NCBI GenBank assembly: GCA_045133795.1
Contig: JBGUUT010000109.1
Coordinates: 1-14,539, forward strand
Direction: 5' to 3'
Length of the DNA stretch: 14,539 bases
From: RGIG8597 sp045133795
Lineage (GTDB): Bacteria > Spirochaetota > GWE2-31-10
The first letter of the stretch is position 1. Each line of letters starts with the position of its first letter. Shown in pieces: positions 1 to 6,797 of the stretch. Below the pieces are notes generated by a model. That model had not been told where the DNA came from. It saw only the letters and a program-made list of their open reading frames with translations, and made no database searches. Position numbers and translations under genes: made by a program.

Positions 1-428
1 CTATCGCCGTTATTCAAAGTACAACCGATTAACAATGACAATAACAAATCAAATATTACTAATCTATCTTCCAAACCGGTCGCACTCCATTCCGGATAAA
101 AAGTATCCGGAATAAAATGAGAAAACATAGAAACCAAATTTTTCACCGGTGCAGATTCTATTGAACGAGAAAGAAGATATTCCTCAAAATCTGCAAGAAA
201 GTTTTGTTTCATGCTTTTTAATGCTGGCTTCAAGAAATAAAAACGATTCTTCTGTACCGTATCTAAATCAGCAGAATAAATACTGGCCTGTGACAAAAAA
301 TTATTTGCCTGAATCCGCATTTTTTTATCCTCAGCTTTATCTTCAAATAAAGACATCCTGTCTTCCATACAAGAAGATGTGCTCGGATTATTTTCATCTA
401 ATATACTTCTGATTAACTGTGATAACAT
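1..428 (-). CDS. Unidentified protein, N-terminal part (runs off the left edge)
   Basis: An open frame on the minus strand begins with ATG at 428-426 and stays open for 142 codons to the window edge. Its start overlaps the hisS stop codon by one base (TGATG), and an AAGAAGG Shine-Dalgarno-like stretch lies 10 bases upstream, inside the last hisS codons. This is the usual layout for translational coupling. The visible protein starts MLSQLIRSILDENNPS, is soluble-looking and mostly helical, and has hydrophobic segments such as LVIFDLLLSLLIGC near the edge. I do not recognise a family. A plus-strand frame over the same bases (149-412) has no credible start signal and reads against the local gene direction, so I prefer this one. 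Confidence 0.7.
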   Translation of the reverse strand, partial: MLSQLIRSILDENNPSTSSCMEDRMSLFEDKAEDKKMRIQANNFLSQASIYSADLDTVQKNRFYFLKPALKSMKQNFLADFEEYLLSRSIESAPVKNLVSMFSHFIPDTFYPEWSATGLEDRLVIFDLLLSLLIGCTLNNGD

Positions 429-1789
429 CAGCCGTTGACCTTCTTATTTGCTTGGATTTCAGAGATAATCTCTTCAAGTGTTATTGCCTTTTTTTCTTCT
501 CCGGCAAAAACATCTTTCAGATTAAATTTACTATTCTCAAATTCGTCCGTACCGGCAATTAACGCATAGCGAATTTGTCTGCGTTCAGCCAGCTTAAACT
601 GATTTCCCAACTTACTTTTTGATGATACAACTTCACAATTTATTCCGGCTTTTTGCATTTTTTCAGCCAACAAATAATATTTTGCAATCAATGAATCATC
701 AAGATTAAAAATCATTACATCAGCCACACTGTTTTTCTTTGTAAACATTTGCTTGTCTTCAAGAACAGACAAAAGTCTATCCAAACCAAAAGACGCTCCA
801 ACTCCCGGAACAACATTTTTTGAATACAAACCTGTCAAATTATCATAACGTCCTCCGGAACAAACAGAACCAAACTCCATTCTGTCCGTAATAAAAGATT
901 CAAAAACAATTCCGGTATAATAATCAAGTCCGCGAGTAATAGCAGGATTATACGCAAAATGTTCAATCACACCGCATTCTTTCAAATTATGAAAAACAGT
1001 TAATAATTCTTCCGCAGCTGTCTTATCATCCAATTCATCTCTTAATTTTTCAAGAACCGTGAAAATTTCATCGCCTTTGATACCTTCTTTCGAAAAGTTT
1101 TCATTCAAACGAAGAGTCGTTAATATCCCATTTACACTTTCAGGAGACATACCCTCATCTTCCACCAAAATTCTCACAACTTCATCACGACCGACTTTAT
1201 AAATTTTATCAATTGTTTGTAATATCTTTTGGCTGCGAGACTCTTCTCCAAACTTAGCTAAAATCGCATTTAATAATTTACGATGATTAATATTTATTAT
1301 GTAACTTTCACATCCGATAGCTTCAAATCCGCTGCGAATAACTTGCAAGATTTCAAAATCGGCGTTTATATTGTCACTTCCGAGAATATCAAAATCACAT
1401 TGATAAAATTCTCGATAACGCCCTTTTTGTGTATTCTCTCCTCGCCAAACCGGAGCAATGTGATAACGTTTAAACGGAAATACAAGTTCTGAAAAATGCT
1501 GAGATACAAAACGAGCTAAAGGTACGGTTAAATCAAAACGTAAAGCAACATCTCTTCCGCCGTGATCTTCAAAACGATAAATTTGCTTATCTGTTTCACC
1601 GGAACCTTTTCCCAATAATATTTCTGTATATTCCAATGCCGGAGTATCAATCGGAGAAAATCCAAAACTTTCGAATACTTGCTCTAAAGTTCTGATAATT
1701 TTCTTTTTAGGTATCATTGATTCAGGAAGTAAATCTCTGAATCCCTTTAAAATTTTTGGGGCAATGATTTTTCCCTGAGTATTTGCCAT
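428..1789 (-). CDS. hisS: Histidine--tRNA ligase (HisRS)
   Basis: Class II aminoacyl-tRNA synthetase that charges tRNA-His in the cytoplasm. Of 453 residues, the catalytic core carries motif 2 around residues 115-135 (WRGEN, then GRYREFYQCDFDI), the HisRS-specific RGLDYYTG at 286-293, SGGRYDNL at 311-318 and motif 3 (GASFGLDRLL) at 331-340. The C-terminal anticodon-binding domain follows from about 355. The frame is open from 1807, but I start at 1789 (MANTQGK) because AGAGGAG sits 6 bases upstream of that ATG; the earlier ATG would place this site inside the gene. The motif-2 wording FYQCDFDI resembles eukaryotic and archaeal HisRS more than E. coli HisRS. The next gene overlaps the stop codon. 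No clear promoter is visible in the 121 bases between the CapA-like gene and this start. Confidence 0.97.
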   Translation of the reverse strand: MANTQGKIIAPKILKGFRDLLPESMIPKKKIIRTLEQVFESFGFSPIDTPALEYTEILLGKGSGETDKQIYRFEDHGGRDVALRFDLTVPLARFVSQHFSELVFPFKRYHIAPVWRGENTQKGRYREFYQCDFDILGSDNINADFEILQVIRSGFEAIGCESYIININHRKLLNAILAKFGEESRSQKILQTIDKIYKVGRDEVVRILVEDEGMSPESVNGILTTLRLNENFSKEGIKGDEIFTVLEKLRDELDDKTAAEELLTVFHNLKECGVIEHFAYNPAITRGLDYYTGIVFESFITDRMEFGSVCSGGRYDNLTGLYSKNVVPGVGASFGLDRLLSVLEDKQMFTKKNSVADVMIFNLDDSLIAKYYLLAEKMQKAGINCEVVSSKSKLGNQFKLAERRQIRYALIAGTDEFENSKFNLKDVFAGEEKKAITLEEIISEIQANKKVNG

Positions 1790-1815
1790 TAATAACTCCT
1801 CTTTCATTTCTTAAT

Positions 1816-1850
1816 CTAACATTCTCAAGCTTAGTATCGAATAAGGTTAG
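1816..1850 (-). other. Imperfect inverted repeat in the hisS leader
   Basis: CTAACATTC at 1816-1824 pairs with GAAT (1839-1842) plus GTTAG (1846-1850), leaving a three-base bulge (AAG). It lies about 26 bases upstream of the hisS start, just before its ribosome binding site. It could form a small stem-loop in the hisS mRNA leader. There is no T-run after it and no T-box hallmark, so its role is unknown. Confidence 0.25.
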
Positions 1851-1896
1851 GTAAAAATTGAATTTAAAGAACAATGGAAATACAGTTTAATTCAGA

Positions 1897-1916
1897 AAAT
1901 AATAATCTTATTATTT
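1897..1916 (-). terminator. Weak A/T-only hairpin at the CapA-like gene stop
   Basis: AAATAATAA (1897-1905) and TTATTATTT (1908-1916) form a near-perfect palindrome that overlaps the TAA stop of the CapA-like gene. On the minus strand it is followed by only a short T stretch and contains no G:C pair. At best it is a weak terminator, and read-through into hisS is quite possible. Confidence 0.25.
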
Positions 1917-3119
1917 ACTCGTATCAAAAAGAGTATTTTCTTCCGGAATTCCTAAAATCTTTTGCATTTTTTCTTTACGTAAGAAGGCAATATTTTTCGC
2001 AGGTTTCAAATCTTTAAAACGCTCTTCATCAAAATCTGGCATTTGAAGAATCTTCTCTATAGGCATTAACTGAAAATACGTAAGCCATTTTTCCGGAGCA
2101 ATAGTTTTATAATAAACAAGCGTAAATAACGGAACATAACGCGGATTTATAATTTCAACCTTTCCATTCCAACGAACAATATCAAATTTTAATATTGCAC
2201 CTTCGGAAGTTTTTATAAACGTATTATCAATATCCTCTAATGGATTTTTTACATATCGATAACGCGATTGTAAGCCAGGAACAAAATTCCCCAAAGAATA
2301 CGCAATCAATTTATTTTTATCTTCCTTAGTATCTTTATAAAAATCTATTTTTTGCAAAACATGAGAATGAGTTCCTAATACTACATCAGCACCGGCTTCC
2401 GTACAACTTTTAAGCCAACGACTTTGAATTGCGGACGGTTCACTCTGATATTCTGCTCCGCCGTGATATAAAATCATAACTACATCTACTTTATTTTTTA
2501 TAAGACGAATTTTTTCACACAACTCATTTAATGCAGCCTCATCATAAGGTGGAAAATAATTAATATACGGAGAATAATAATCTTCACGAGTAGGACGTAA
2601 ACCATTCAATGAAAAAGTTAAAGCCATAATTCCTATAGAAAAAGATTTTACATTAACAATGGTAAAACTCTCTGATACTCTTTTATTCTCTCCGCAACCG
2701 TTATAACCTATACCATTATCTTCCAAAGCTTTCATTGTCGTTCTTACACCAAATGCCCATTGATCAAAAGCATGATTATTAGCAGTAGAAACAAAATCTA
2801 TCCCGGCCTCTTTCATGCTTTTAACAAGAGATGTTTTGGCATTATACTTCGGAGCCCCAAGAATTCGTATTTCATCAGCTATAGGTGTTTCCAAATTAGC
2901 AATCGTCAAATCATCTTTCTGCAAAAGCTCTTTTACATCAGAAAAAACTTGGTCATAATTTCCTGTTTGATACATTGCAGATTCCTGAATCTCTTTATGC
3001 ATCATTATATCACCTAAAGCACTGATAGTTATTTTTTCACTATTAACAGTATAAATTCCCAAAAAACAAATAATAAATATTAAAAGTAATCTTAATTTAT
3101 TCATAACTTCATAATCCAT
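1911..3119 (-). CDS. CapA-family (poly-gamma-glutamate synthesis type) metallophosphatase-like protein, exported
   Basis: 402 residues. A hydrophobic N-terminal segment (about residues 8-25, LRLLLIFIICFLGIYTV) looks like a signal peptide or anchor, followed by a CapA/PGA_cap fold: LGDIMMH (35-41), ANLETPI (74-80), STANNHAFD (111-119), YHGGAEYQ (218-225), LGTHSHVLQ (248-256) and SLGNF (275-279). These Asp, Asn and His motifs are the expected metal-binding residues of this calcineurin-like superfamily. Family members take part in poly-gamma-glutamate capsule export or attachment, but many are solitary and uncharacterised. No capB/capC-like gene is nearby, so a capsule role is not supported here. 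The start is uncertain: ATG 3119 has AGGA 12 bases upstream, while ATG 3104 (MNKLRL) gives a more typical signal peptide but has no good ribosome site. Confidence 0.88.
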   Translation of the reverse strand: MDYEVMNKLRLLLIFIICFLGIYTVNSEKITISALGDIMMHKEIQESAMYQTGNYDQVFSDVKELLQKDDLTIANLETPIADEIRILGAPKYNAKTSLVKSMKEAGIDFVSTANNHAFDQWAFGVRTTMKALEDNGIGYNGCGENKRVSESFTIVNVKSFSIGIMALTFSLNGLRPTREDYYSPYINYFPPYDEAALNELCEKIRLIKNKVDVVMILYHGGAEYQSEPSAIQSRWLKSCTEAGADVVLGTHSHVLQKIDFYKDTKEDKNKLIAYSLGNFVPGLQSRYRYVKNPLEDIDNTFIKTSEGAILKFDIVRWNGKVEIINPRYVPLFTLVYYKTIAPEKWLTYFQLMPIEKILQMPDFDEERFKDLKPAKNIAFLRKEKMQKILGIPEENTLFDTSK

Positions 3120-3137
3120 ACATTCAGATTTTCCTGC

Positions 3138-3146
3138 AGTATAACA
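3138..3146 (-). promoter_or_regulatory. Extended -10 promoter for the CapA-like gene
   Basis: The minus strand reads TGTTATACT here, an extended -10 element (TGn plus TATACT). No good -35 hexamer is present at the expected distance. Transcription would begin near 3131, giving a leader of only about 12 bases before ATG 3119 or 27 before ATG 3104. It is divergent from the tRNA promoter. Confidence 0.4.
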
Positions 3147-3185
3147 AATTTTTTATTAGATTCTACATTTTTTTCTATTTATTTC

Positions 3186-3212
3186 TTGACTTAGAAATCA
3201 AAACATGATAAA
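3186..3212 (+). promoter_or_regulatory. Promoter of the initiator tRNA
   Basis: TTGACT (3186-3191) and GATAAA (3207-3212) are 15 bases apart; read with TAAAAG (3209-3214) as -10 the spacing is 17, with an extended TGA in front. Either way transcription would start about 7-10 bases before the mature tRNA end at 3227. The region upstream is very A/T-rich. Confidence 0.55.
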
Positions 3213-3226
3213 AGCTTTCTTGTCGA

Positions 3227-3299
3227 CGCAGAGTAGAGCAGTTGGCAGCTCGTCGGGCTCATAACCCGAAGGCCGTTCGTTCGAGTCGAACCTCTGCTA
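3227..3299 (+). tRNA. Initiator tRNA-fMet, anticodon CAT
   Basis: A full cloverleaf can be drawn: acceptor 3227-3233 with 3292-3298, D-stem GAGC/GCTC (3236-3239, 3248-3251), anticodon stem TCGGG/CCCGA (3253-3257, 3265-3269) with CAT at 3260-3262, five-base variable loop, and T-stem GTTCG/CGAAC around loop TTCGAGT. Three features mark it as the initiator and not the elongator: three consecutive G:C pairs next to the anticodon loop, the A11:U24 pair in the D-stem, and an unpaired 1:72 position. The 1:72 mismatch is C1:U72 (3227/3298) rather than the usual C1:A72. The CCA end is not encoded (A73 is followed by AGAAAA), so CCA must be added enzymatically. It is the only clear gene on the plus strand, with its own promoter and terminator. 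Confidence 0.95.
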
Positions 3300-3308
3300 A
3301 GAAAAAAC

Positions 3309-3350
3309 AGCCTGAAAGTACTTTAAAAGTCATTTTCAGGCTTTTTCTTT
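3309..3350 (+). terminator. Intrinsic terminator after the initiator tRNA, possibly bidirectional
   Basis: AGCCTGAAA (3309-3317) pairs with TTTCAGGCT (3334-3342), and a second small stem (ACTT/AAGT) can form in the loop. A T-rich tract (TTTTTCTTTT) follows on the plus strand. On the minus strand the hairpin is followed by GTTTTTTC, so it could also stop transcripts of the MATE gene arriving from the right. Confidence 0.85.
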
Positions 3351-3502
3351 TCCTTGCTTGCAAAAAACTTTTTTGGGTTCTGGGGAGTGTACTCAAAATT
3401 TTTGAAAAATAAATCTTAATTATTTCAATCTATCAAAAAATAAAAAAACAATTATTCGTAAAAAAAACAACTGCTTTTTTATTTTTTTCAATGTAAAACA
3501 TT

Positions 3503-4846
3503 CTAACCTATCTTTTCTTTTTTCCATTGATGACTCAAATGAATAAACATAATAATTGCCGTTAAAAGACAGCCTAAATCCGCAATTGGTTGTGCAAAAA
3601 TAATTCCGTTAAGTCCAAAAAACATATTACCCAATATTAACACCGGAAAAAATATCAATCCCTGTCTGCTGACTGATAGAACTAATGAAGAAACGGCCTT
3701 TCCCATTGCTTGAAATGAAAAAGTAAATACAAACATTATTCCGATTACAGAACTGCTGAGCATCAAAGCTCTTAACATTTTCTCTCCATAAATGATTACA
3801 TCTTCATTCTGTATAAATACCCCGACAATCTCTTTAGAGAAGATAAGATAAAGCACCGTTAATGTAGAACCGATAATTACAGAACAAATCATAGAAAATT
3901 TCATAACACTCTTCAGTCTGGAATAATTTTTAGCTCCGTAACAATACCCTATCAACGGTTGAAGCCCCATCGCTATTCCCAATTGCAAAAATATTACAAG
4001 CATATTAGCTTTCATTGCAACCCCCATCGCCGCCACGGAAACATCACCATATTTTACCAAGAAATTGTTCATTAGCACATTTGATGTACTCATAAGTAAA
4101 TTATTTAAGAAAGCAGGAATACCGATAACCAATACTCCGAACAAAATACCTTCTCTTACTGAAAAATATTTTGGATTTACGGAAAGCAAAGTTCTACGTG
4201 AAAAAATTATATATCCCAGGTAAAATCCCACTGAACTTATATTACCGATTACCGTAGCCCACGCAGCTCCTTTTACTCCCATTCCCATCCACAAAATCAT
4301 AATCGGATCGAGAATTATATTTACTACAGTCCCCAACATCATTCCAAACATAGAAGTTTTTATTGCACCTTCTGCCCGGACTATATTTCCCAATGCCACA
4401 GAAGGTACCACAAATACGGCACCGTATGCACAACGAGACAAATATTCTTTTGCAAAGCCTTCGGTATTCGGCGAACTTCCGGCCATTTTCAAAATTACCG
4501 GCATTGCTCCGAGAAATAAAAACATCATTAATAAGCCGACTAATATACATGAGAAAAAACAAAAGCAGCTTATCTTTTTTACCTTTTCACGGTTTCCTTC
4601 GCCTAAAGCTCTGGATAAAAAAGAACTTCCGCCTATTCCGAATATATTTCCGCAAGCCAAAAGCAATAAAAAAACCGGAGTCGCAAGAGAAACAGCTGCA
4701 ACCTGATTTGGGTCTCCGGTCTGTCCGACAAAAAAAGTATCTGCCATATTATAAAAAACCGTCACCAAAGAAGTTAAAATTGACGGTATCGCAAACGAAG
4801 CAACCGCTCTCGGTACCGGATAATGTTCAAATACATCTAAATTCAT
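3503..4846 (-). CDS. MATE-family multidrug/cation antiporter
   Basis: 447 residues, close to the usual length of MATE transporters, with about 12 hydrophobic segments throughout. Family features include the N-terminal IPSILTSLVTVFYNMADTFFVGQ-type stretch (residues 20-42), GNIVRAEG (153-160), NIILDPIMI (176-184) in the first half, and GLQPLIGYCYGA (294-305) in the second. MATE proteins sit in the inner membrane and export drugs or other organic cations in exchange for Na+ or H+; the substrate cannot be read from sequence. The start at 4846 is supported by AAGG 9 bases upstream. It has its own promoter (4922-4949) and lies downstream of the yhbY terminator, so it is likely monocistronic. No regulator gene adjoins it. 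Confidence 0.94.
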   Translation of the reverse strand: MNLDVFEHYPVPRAVASFAIPSILTSLVTVFYNMADTFFVGQTGDPNQVAAVSLATPVFLLLLACGNIFGIGGSSFLSRALGEGNREKVKKISCFCFFSCILVGLLMMFLFLGAMPVILKMAGSSPNTEGFAKEYLSRCAYGAVFVVPSVALGNIVRAEGAIKTSMFGMMLGTVVNIILDPIMILWMGMGVKGAAWATVIGNISSVGFYLGYIIFSRRTLLSVNPKYFSVREGILFGVLVIGIPAFLNNLLMSTSNVLMNNFLVKYGDVSVAAMGVAMKANMLVIFLQLGIAMGLQPLIGYCYGAKNYSRLKSVMKFSMICSVIIGSTLTVLYLIFSKEIVGVFIQNEDVIIYGEKMLRALMLSSSVIGIMFVFTFSFQAMGKAVSSLVLSVSRQGLIFFPVLILGNMFFGLNGIIFAQPIADLGCLLTAIIMFIHLSHQWKKEKIG

Positions 4847-4921
4847 ATTTATTTACCTTACTTTTAAACTTAAAGCCTACTTATAACTAATTTTTAGTCA
4901 TTATCAGACGCATTTTACATT

Positions 4922-4949
4922 TTTATCATGTTAATTAATTTTTTCACAA
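4922..4949 (-). promoter_or_regulatory. Promoter of the MATE transporter gene
   Basis: On the minus strand TTGTGA (4949-4944) is followed after 16 bases by GATAAA (4927-4922). Its position, between the yhbY terminator and the MATE start, fits. The same TTGTGA-16-GATAAA arrangement occurs upstream of the acyltransferase gene, and ACATGATAAAA is shared with the tRNA promoter. Confidence 0.45.
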
Positions 4950-4963
4950 TAAGAACTTTCAAT

Positions 4964-4997
4964 AAAAAAGGCCATCTTTTCTAAAAAAGACAGCCTT
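4964..4997 (-). terminator. Intrinsic terminator of yhbY
   Basis: On the minus strand AAGGC (4997-4993) pairs with GCCTT (4972-4968), and after a 2x2 internal loop TCTTTT pairs with AAAAGA around a four-base loop. TTTTTT follows directly (4969-4964). It begins 11 bases past the yhbY stop codon. Confidence 0.8.
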
Positions 4998-5007
4998 CTC
5001 TGTAAAA

Positions 5008-5304
5008 TTATAAAATATGGCGTTTCTCATCCTTACTTCTTCGGTAAAGAACGATTACGTTGCCTGTAGCCGAAATCAGTAAACTTTTGCTTGCTTCTTG
5101 CAATTTCGCAGCAATTTCCTCTTTTTCTTCCTTAAATTTATTACAACGTATTTTTACCAGTTCATGATATTCTAACTCTTTATCTAGTAATTTTAAAGTT
5201 TCATCCGTTAAACCATTTTTTCCGATTATTACATAAGCTCCCATAGTGTGAGACATTTGTCGTAATTTACGTATATCTGAATTAGTTAAATCTGTATTTT
5301 TCAT
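5008..5304 (-). CDS. yhbY: YhbY/CRS1-type RNA-binding protein
   Basis: 98 residues, the normal length for bacterial YhbY proteins made of a single CRM domain. Diagnostic motifs are GKNGLT (28-33, the GxxG-type RNA-contact loop), HELVKI (47-52) and GNVIVLYRR (81-89). Known homologues associate with pre-50S ribosomal particles and are thought to aid ribosome assembly. The start is fixed by AGGAG 5 bases before the ATG. It is flanked by its own promoter (TTGAAA-17-TATTAA, just past the preceding gene's stop) and its own terminator, so it appears to be a single-gene unit despite a gap of only 59 bases to the serine hydrolase gene. Confidence 0.95.
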   Translation of the reverse strand: MKNTDLTNSDIRKLRQMSHTMGAYVIIGKNGLTDETLKLLDKELEYHELVKIRCNKFKEEKEEIAAKLQEASKSLLISATGNVIVLYRRSKDEKRHIL

Positions 5305-5334
5305 TTATACTCCTATTTTCATTTTAAAGCTTTT

Positions 5335-5363
5335 TTAATACCAGAAAGACAATGTTTTTTCAA
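5335..5363 (-). promoter_or_regulatory. Promoter of yhbY
   Basis: On the minus strand TTGAAA (5363-5358) and TATTAA (5340-5335) are 17 bases apart, close to the sigma-70 consensus. The -35 begins immediately after the stop codon of the upstream gene. Transcription would begin near 5328, giving a leader of about 24 bases that contains the AGGAG ribosome site. Confidence 0.6.
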
Positions 5364-6797
5364 CTATTCATTTAAAATTATATCATCAGTACAATCTACA
5401 AAATCTTCATCTTCATGATAACTATTATTATAAGAAAAAATAATTTCTGCAATTTTCTGTGGCCATTTATAAAATTCGTTACCTTCCATTTGATTGGATA
5501 ATATTGCCATTTGCAAATTATCACGATGAAAAGAGGCAATTATACTGTTAAAATTATAAATTACACCGTCATGCCAAAACATTTTCTTTTTTACACCGTT
5601 TATTTCCACCAATGTAACATAAGTTCCCAAACCATATCTTGATGAAGACTTCTTTCCAATAACACACGATCCTTTGAACATTTTTGAAATAGAGTCATCC
5701 GACAAAATATTTTTCAATCCACATTGCCATTTTATCATATCTGACGTAGTAGAATATGCCATTCCCGCACTACCCGGCCAACCGTAAGTATTAACATAAT
5801 TCGGCATATTAATAACAGCTTCCTGTTCTAACGGATTAAAAAAGTTCTCTACATCATATTCGTAATATCCTTGAGCAAGCAACGGAATTGCGTTTTTATT
5901 ATAACCAAAACCGCTTTCCGTCATATCCAGCGGTATAAAAAAATTCTTATTAATGAACTCTTCATACTTCATTCCGCTACATTTTTCTATCAATGCCCCT
6001 AAAATCATATATCCGTAATTACTGTAATTAAACTTATGACTTCCTCTTCCGAAAGTTTTTTCATCTTTCAATAAATATTCAACCCCCTCACTCACGGAAG
6101 AAAAAGACAAATTATTATCAAAACCTAAGCAATGAAATGTATATTGTAAATCTTGAAGTTCACGCTGCGAAAAATCTTTCTTTCTCATAAAAAAAGCTTC
6201 ATCGTCATAAGAATAAAACTTAGACATTCCAATTTGAAATTCCGGAGCTATTTCAAACCACGGCTCTACCAAATCTTTTGAAATACATGAAATAAAATTT
6301 ACTTCAACTCTCTCGCGCGGAATTCCCGCACAATGTAATAACAATTCTCGAACAGACACGCTTCCGGCACCGGATAATTTGGGAAAATAACGATCTATCT
6401 TATCATCAAGTGATAACTTTCCGTATTCATCAAGTAATAAAACCGCAGCTGCTGTCATTTGCTTAGTAATTGAACCAATCATAAAAGATGTTTCGGGAAT
6501 ATTAGGAATACCAAATTCTCGATTTGAATAACCATAACTTTTATTAAATATTACAGCTCCATTGTGGAATATCTGTACGCAACCATTAAAATTATTCTTA
6601 TCATGAACACCTGCAAAAAACTTATCTATTTTTCTTATCATTCCGCGATATCGAAAAGAACCTTGCTCCCCGGCAGAACAACATGAAAATAACAAACAAG
6701 AATATAACAGCAAAAATACCATGCCCATATAAAAAAGAAATCCTGTACCCAGGATTTCTTTTTTCTCTATCAACGATTTTTTATTATTAATTCTCAT
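5364..6797 (-). CDS. Beta-lactamase-family serine hydrolase, probable lipoprotein
   Basis: 477 residues from ATG 6797. The N-terminus has a basic stretch, a long hydrophobic run (about residues 17-38) and a possible lipobox LLFS-C at Cys39, so it is probably anchored in a membrane facing the periplasm or surface. The serine beta-lactamase/DD-peptidase fold shows all three active-site motifs: SITK (109-112, nucleophile Ser109), YSN (258-260) and HDG (409-411). Class C-like relatives act as D-aminopeptidases, esterases or beta-lactamases; the substrate is not readable. The stretch between LLLHCAGIP (152-160) and the YSN motif is rather long (about 97 residues). The start overlaps the MCP end by 11 bases, suggesting coupling. 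Other starts are TTG 6824, or ATG 6728 after a terminator-like hairpin; 6728 would give a signal peptide without basic residues. Confidence 0.85.
   Translation of the reverse strand: MRINNKKSLIEKKEILGTGFLFYMGMVFLLLYSCLLFSCCSAGEQGSFRYRGMIRKIDKFFAGVHDKNNFNGCVQIFHNGAVIFNKSYGYSNREFGIPNIPETSFMIGSITKQMTAAAVLLLDEYGKLSLDDKIDRYFPKLSGAGSVSVRELLLHCAGIPRERVEVNFISCISKDLVEPWFEIAPEFQIGMSKFYSYDDEAFFMRKKDFSQRELQDLQYTFHCLGFDNNLSFSSVSEGVEYLLKDEKTFGRGSHKFNYSNYGYMILGALIEKCSGMKYEEFINKNFFIPLDMTESGFGYNKNAIPLLAQGYYEYDVENFFNPLEQEAVINMPNYVNTYGWPGSAGMAYSTTSDMIKWQCGLKNILSDDSISKMFKGSCVIGKKSSSRYGLGTYVTLVEINGVKKKMFWHDGVIYNFNSIIASFHRDNLQMAILSNQMEGNEFYKWPQKIAEIIFSYNNSYHEDEDFVDCTDDIILNE
6731..6764 (-). terminator. Perfect 15-bp hairpin with T-run at the MCP/serine hydrolase junction
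   Basis: AAAAAAGAAATCCTG (6731-6745) and CAGGATTTCTTTTTT (6750-6764) are exact reverse complements around the four-base loop TACC. On the minus strand it ends in a T-run, as in an intrinsic terminator, 23 bases past the MCP stop codon. The element is symmetric and could work in both directions. It lies inside the serine hydrolase reading frame if that gene starts at 6797, so it could be the MCP terminator or an attenuator relieved by translation. Confidence 0.7.

Noticed and set aside
149..412. Plus-strand open frame of 87 codons near the left edge
   Set aside because: It overlaps a minus-strand frame that is open for 142 codons, is coupled to hisS and has a ribosome site. The plus frame has no such support and its composition looks random.
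1790..1910. T-box riboswitch ahead of hisS
   Set aside because: The leader is only about 120 bases, with no T-box sequence (TGGNACCGCG-like) and no terminator/antiterminator pair.
1911..3119. Poly-gamma-glutamate capsule locus
   Set aside because: Only the CapA-like protein is present, with no CapB or CapC partner, so a capsule system is not supported.
4242..4562. Second minus-strand frame of 106 codons within the MATE gene
   Set aside because: It is a shifted frame of the same gene with a Cys/Arg/Asn-rich, motif-free product; the MATE frame is intact, so there is no frameshift to explain.
4363..4890. Plus-strand open frame of 175 codons across the MATE gene
   Set aside because: It is antisense to a clear MATE transporter, is rich in Lys, Pro and Leu without any motif, and has no ribosome site.
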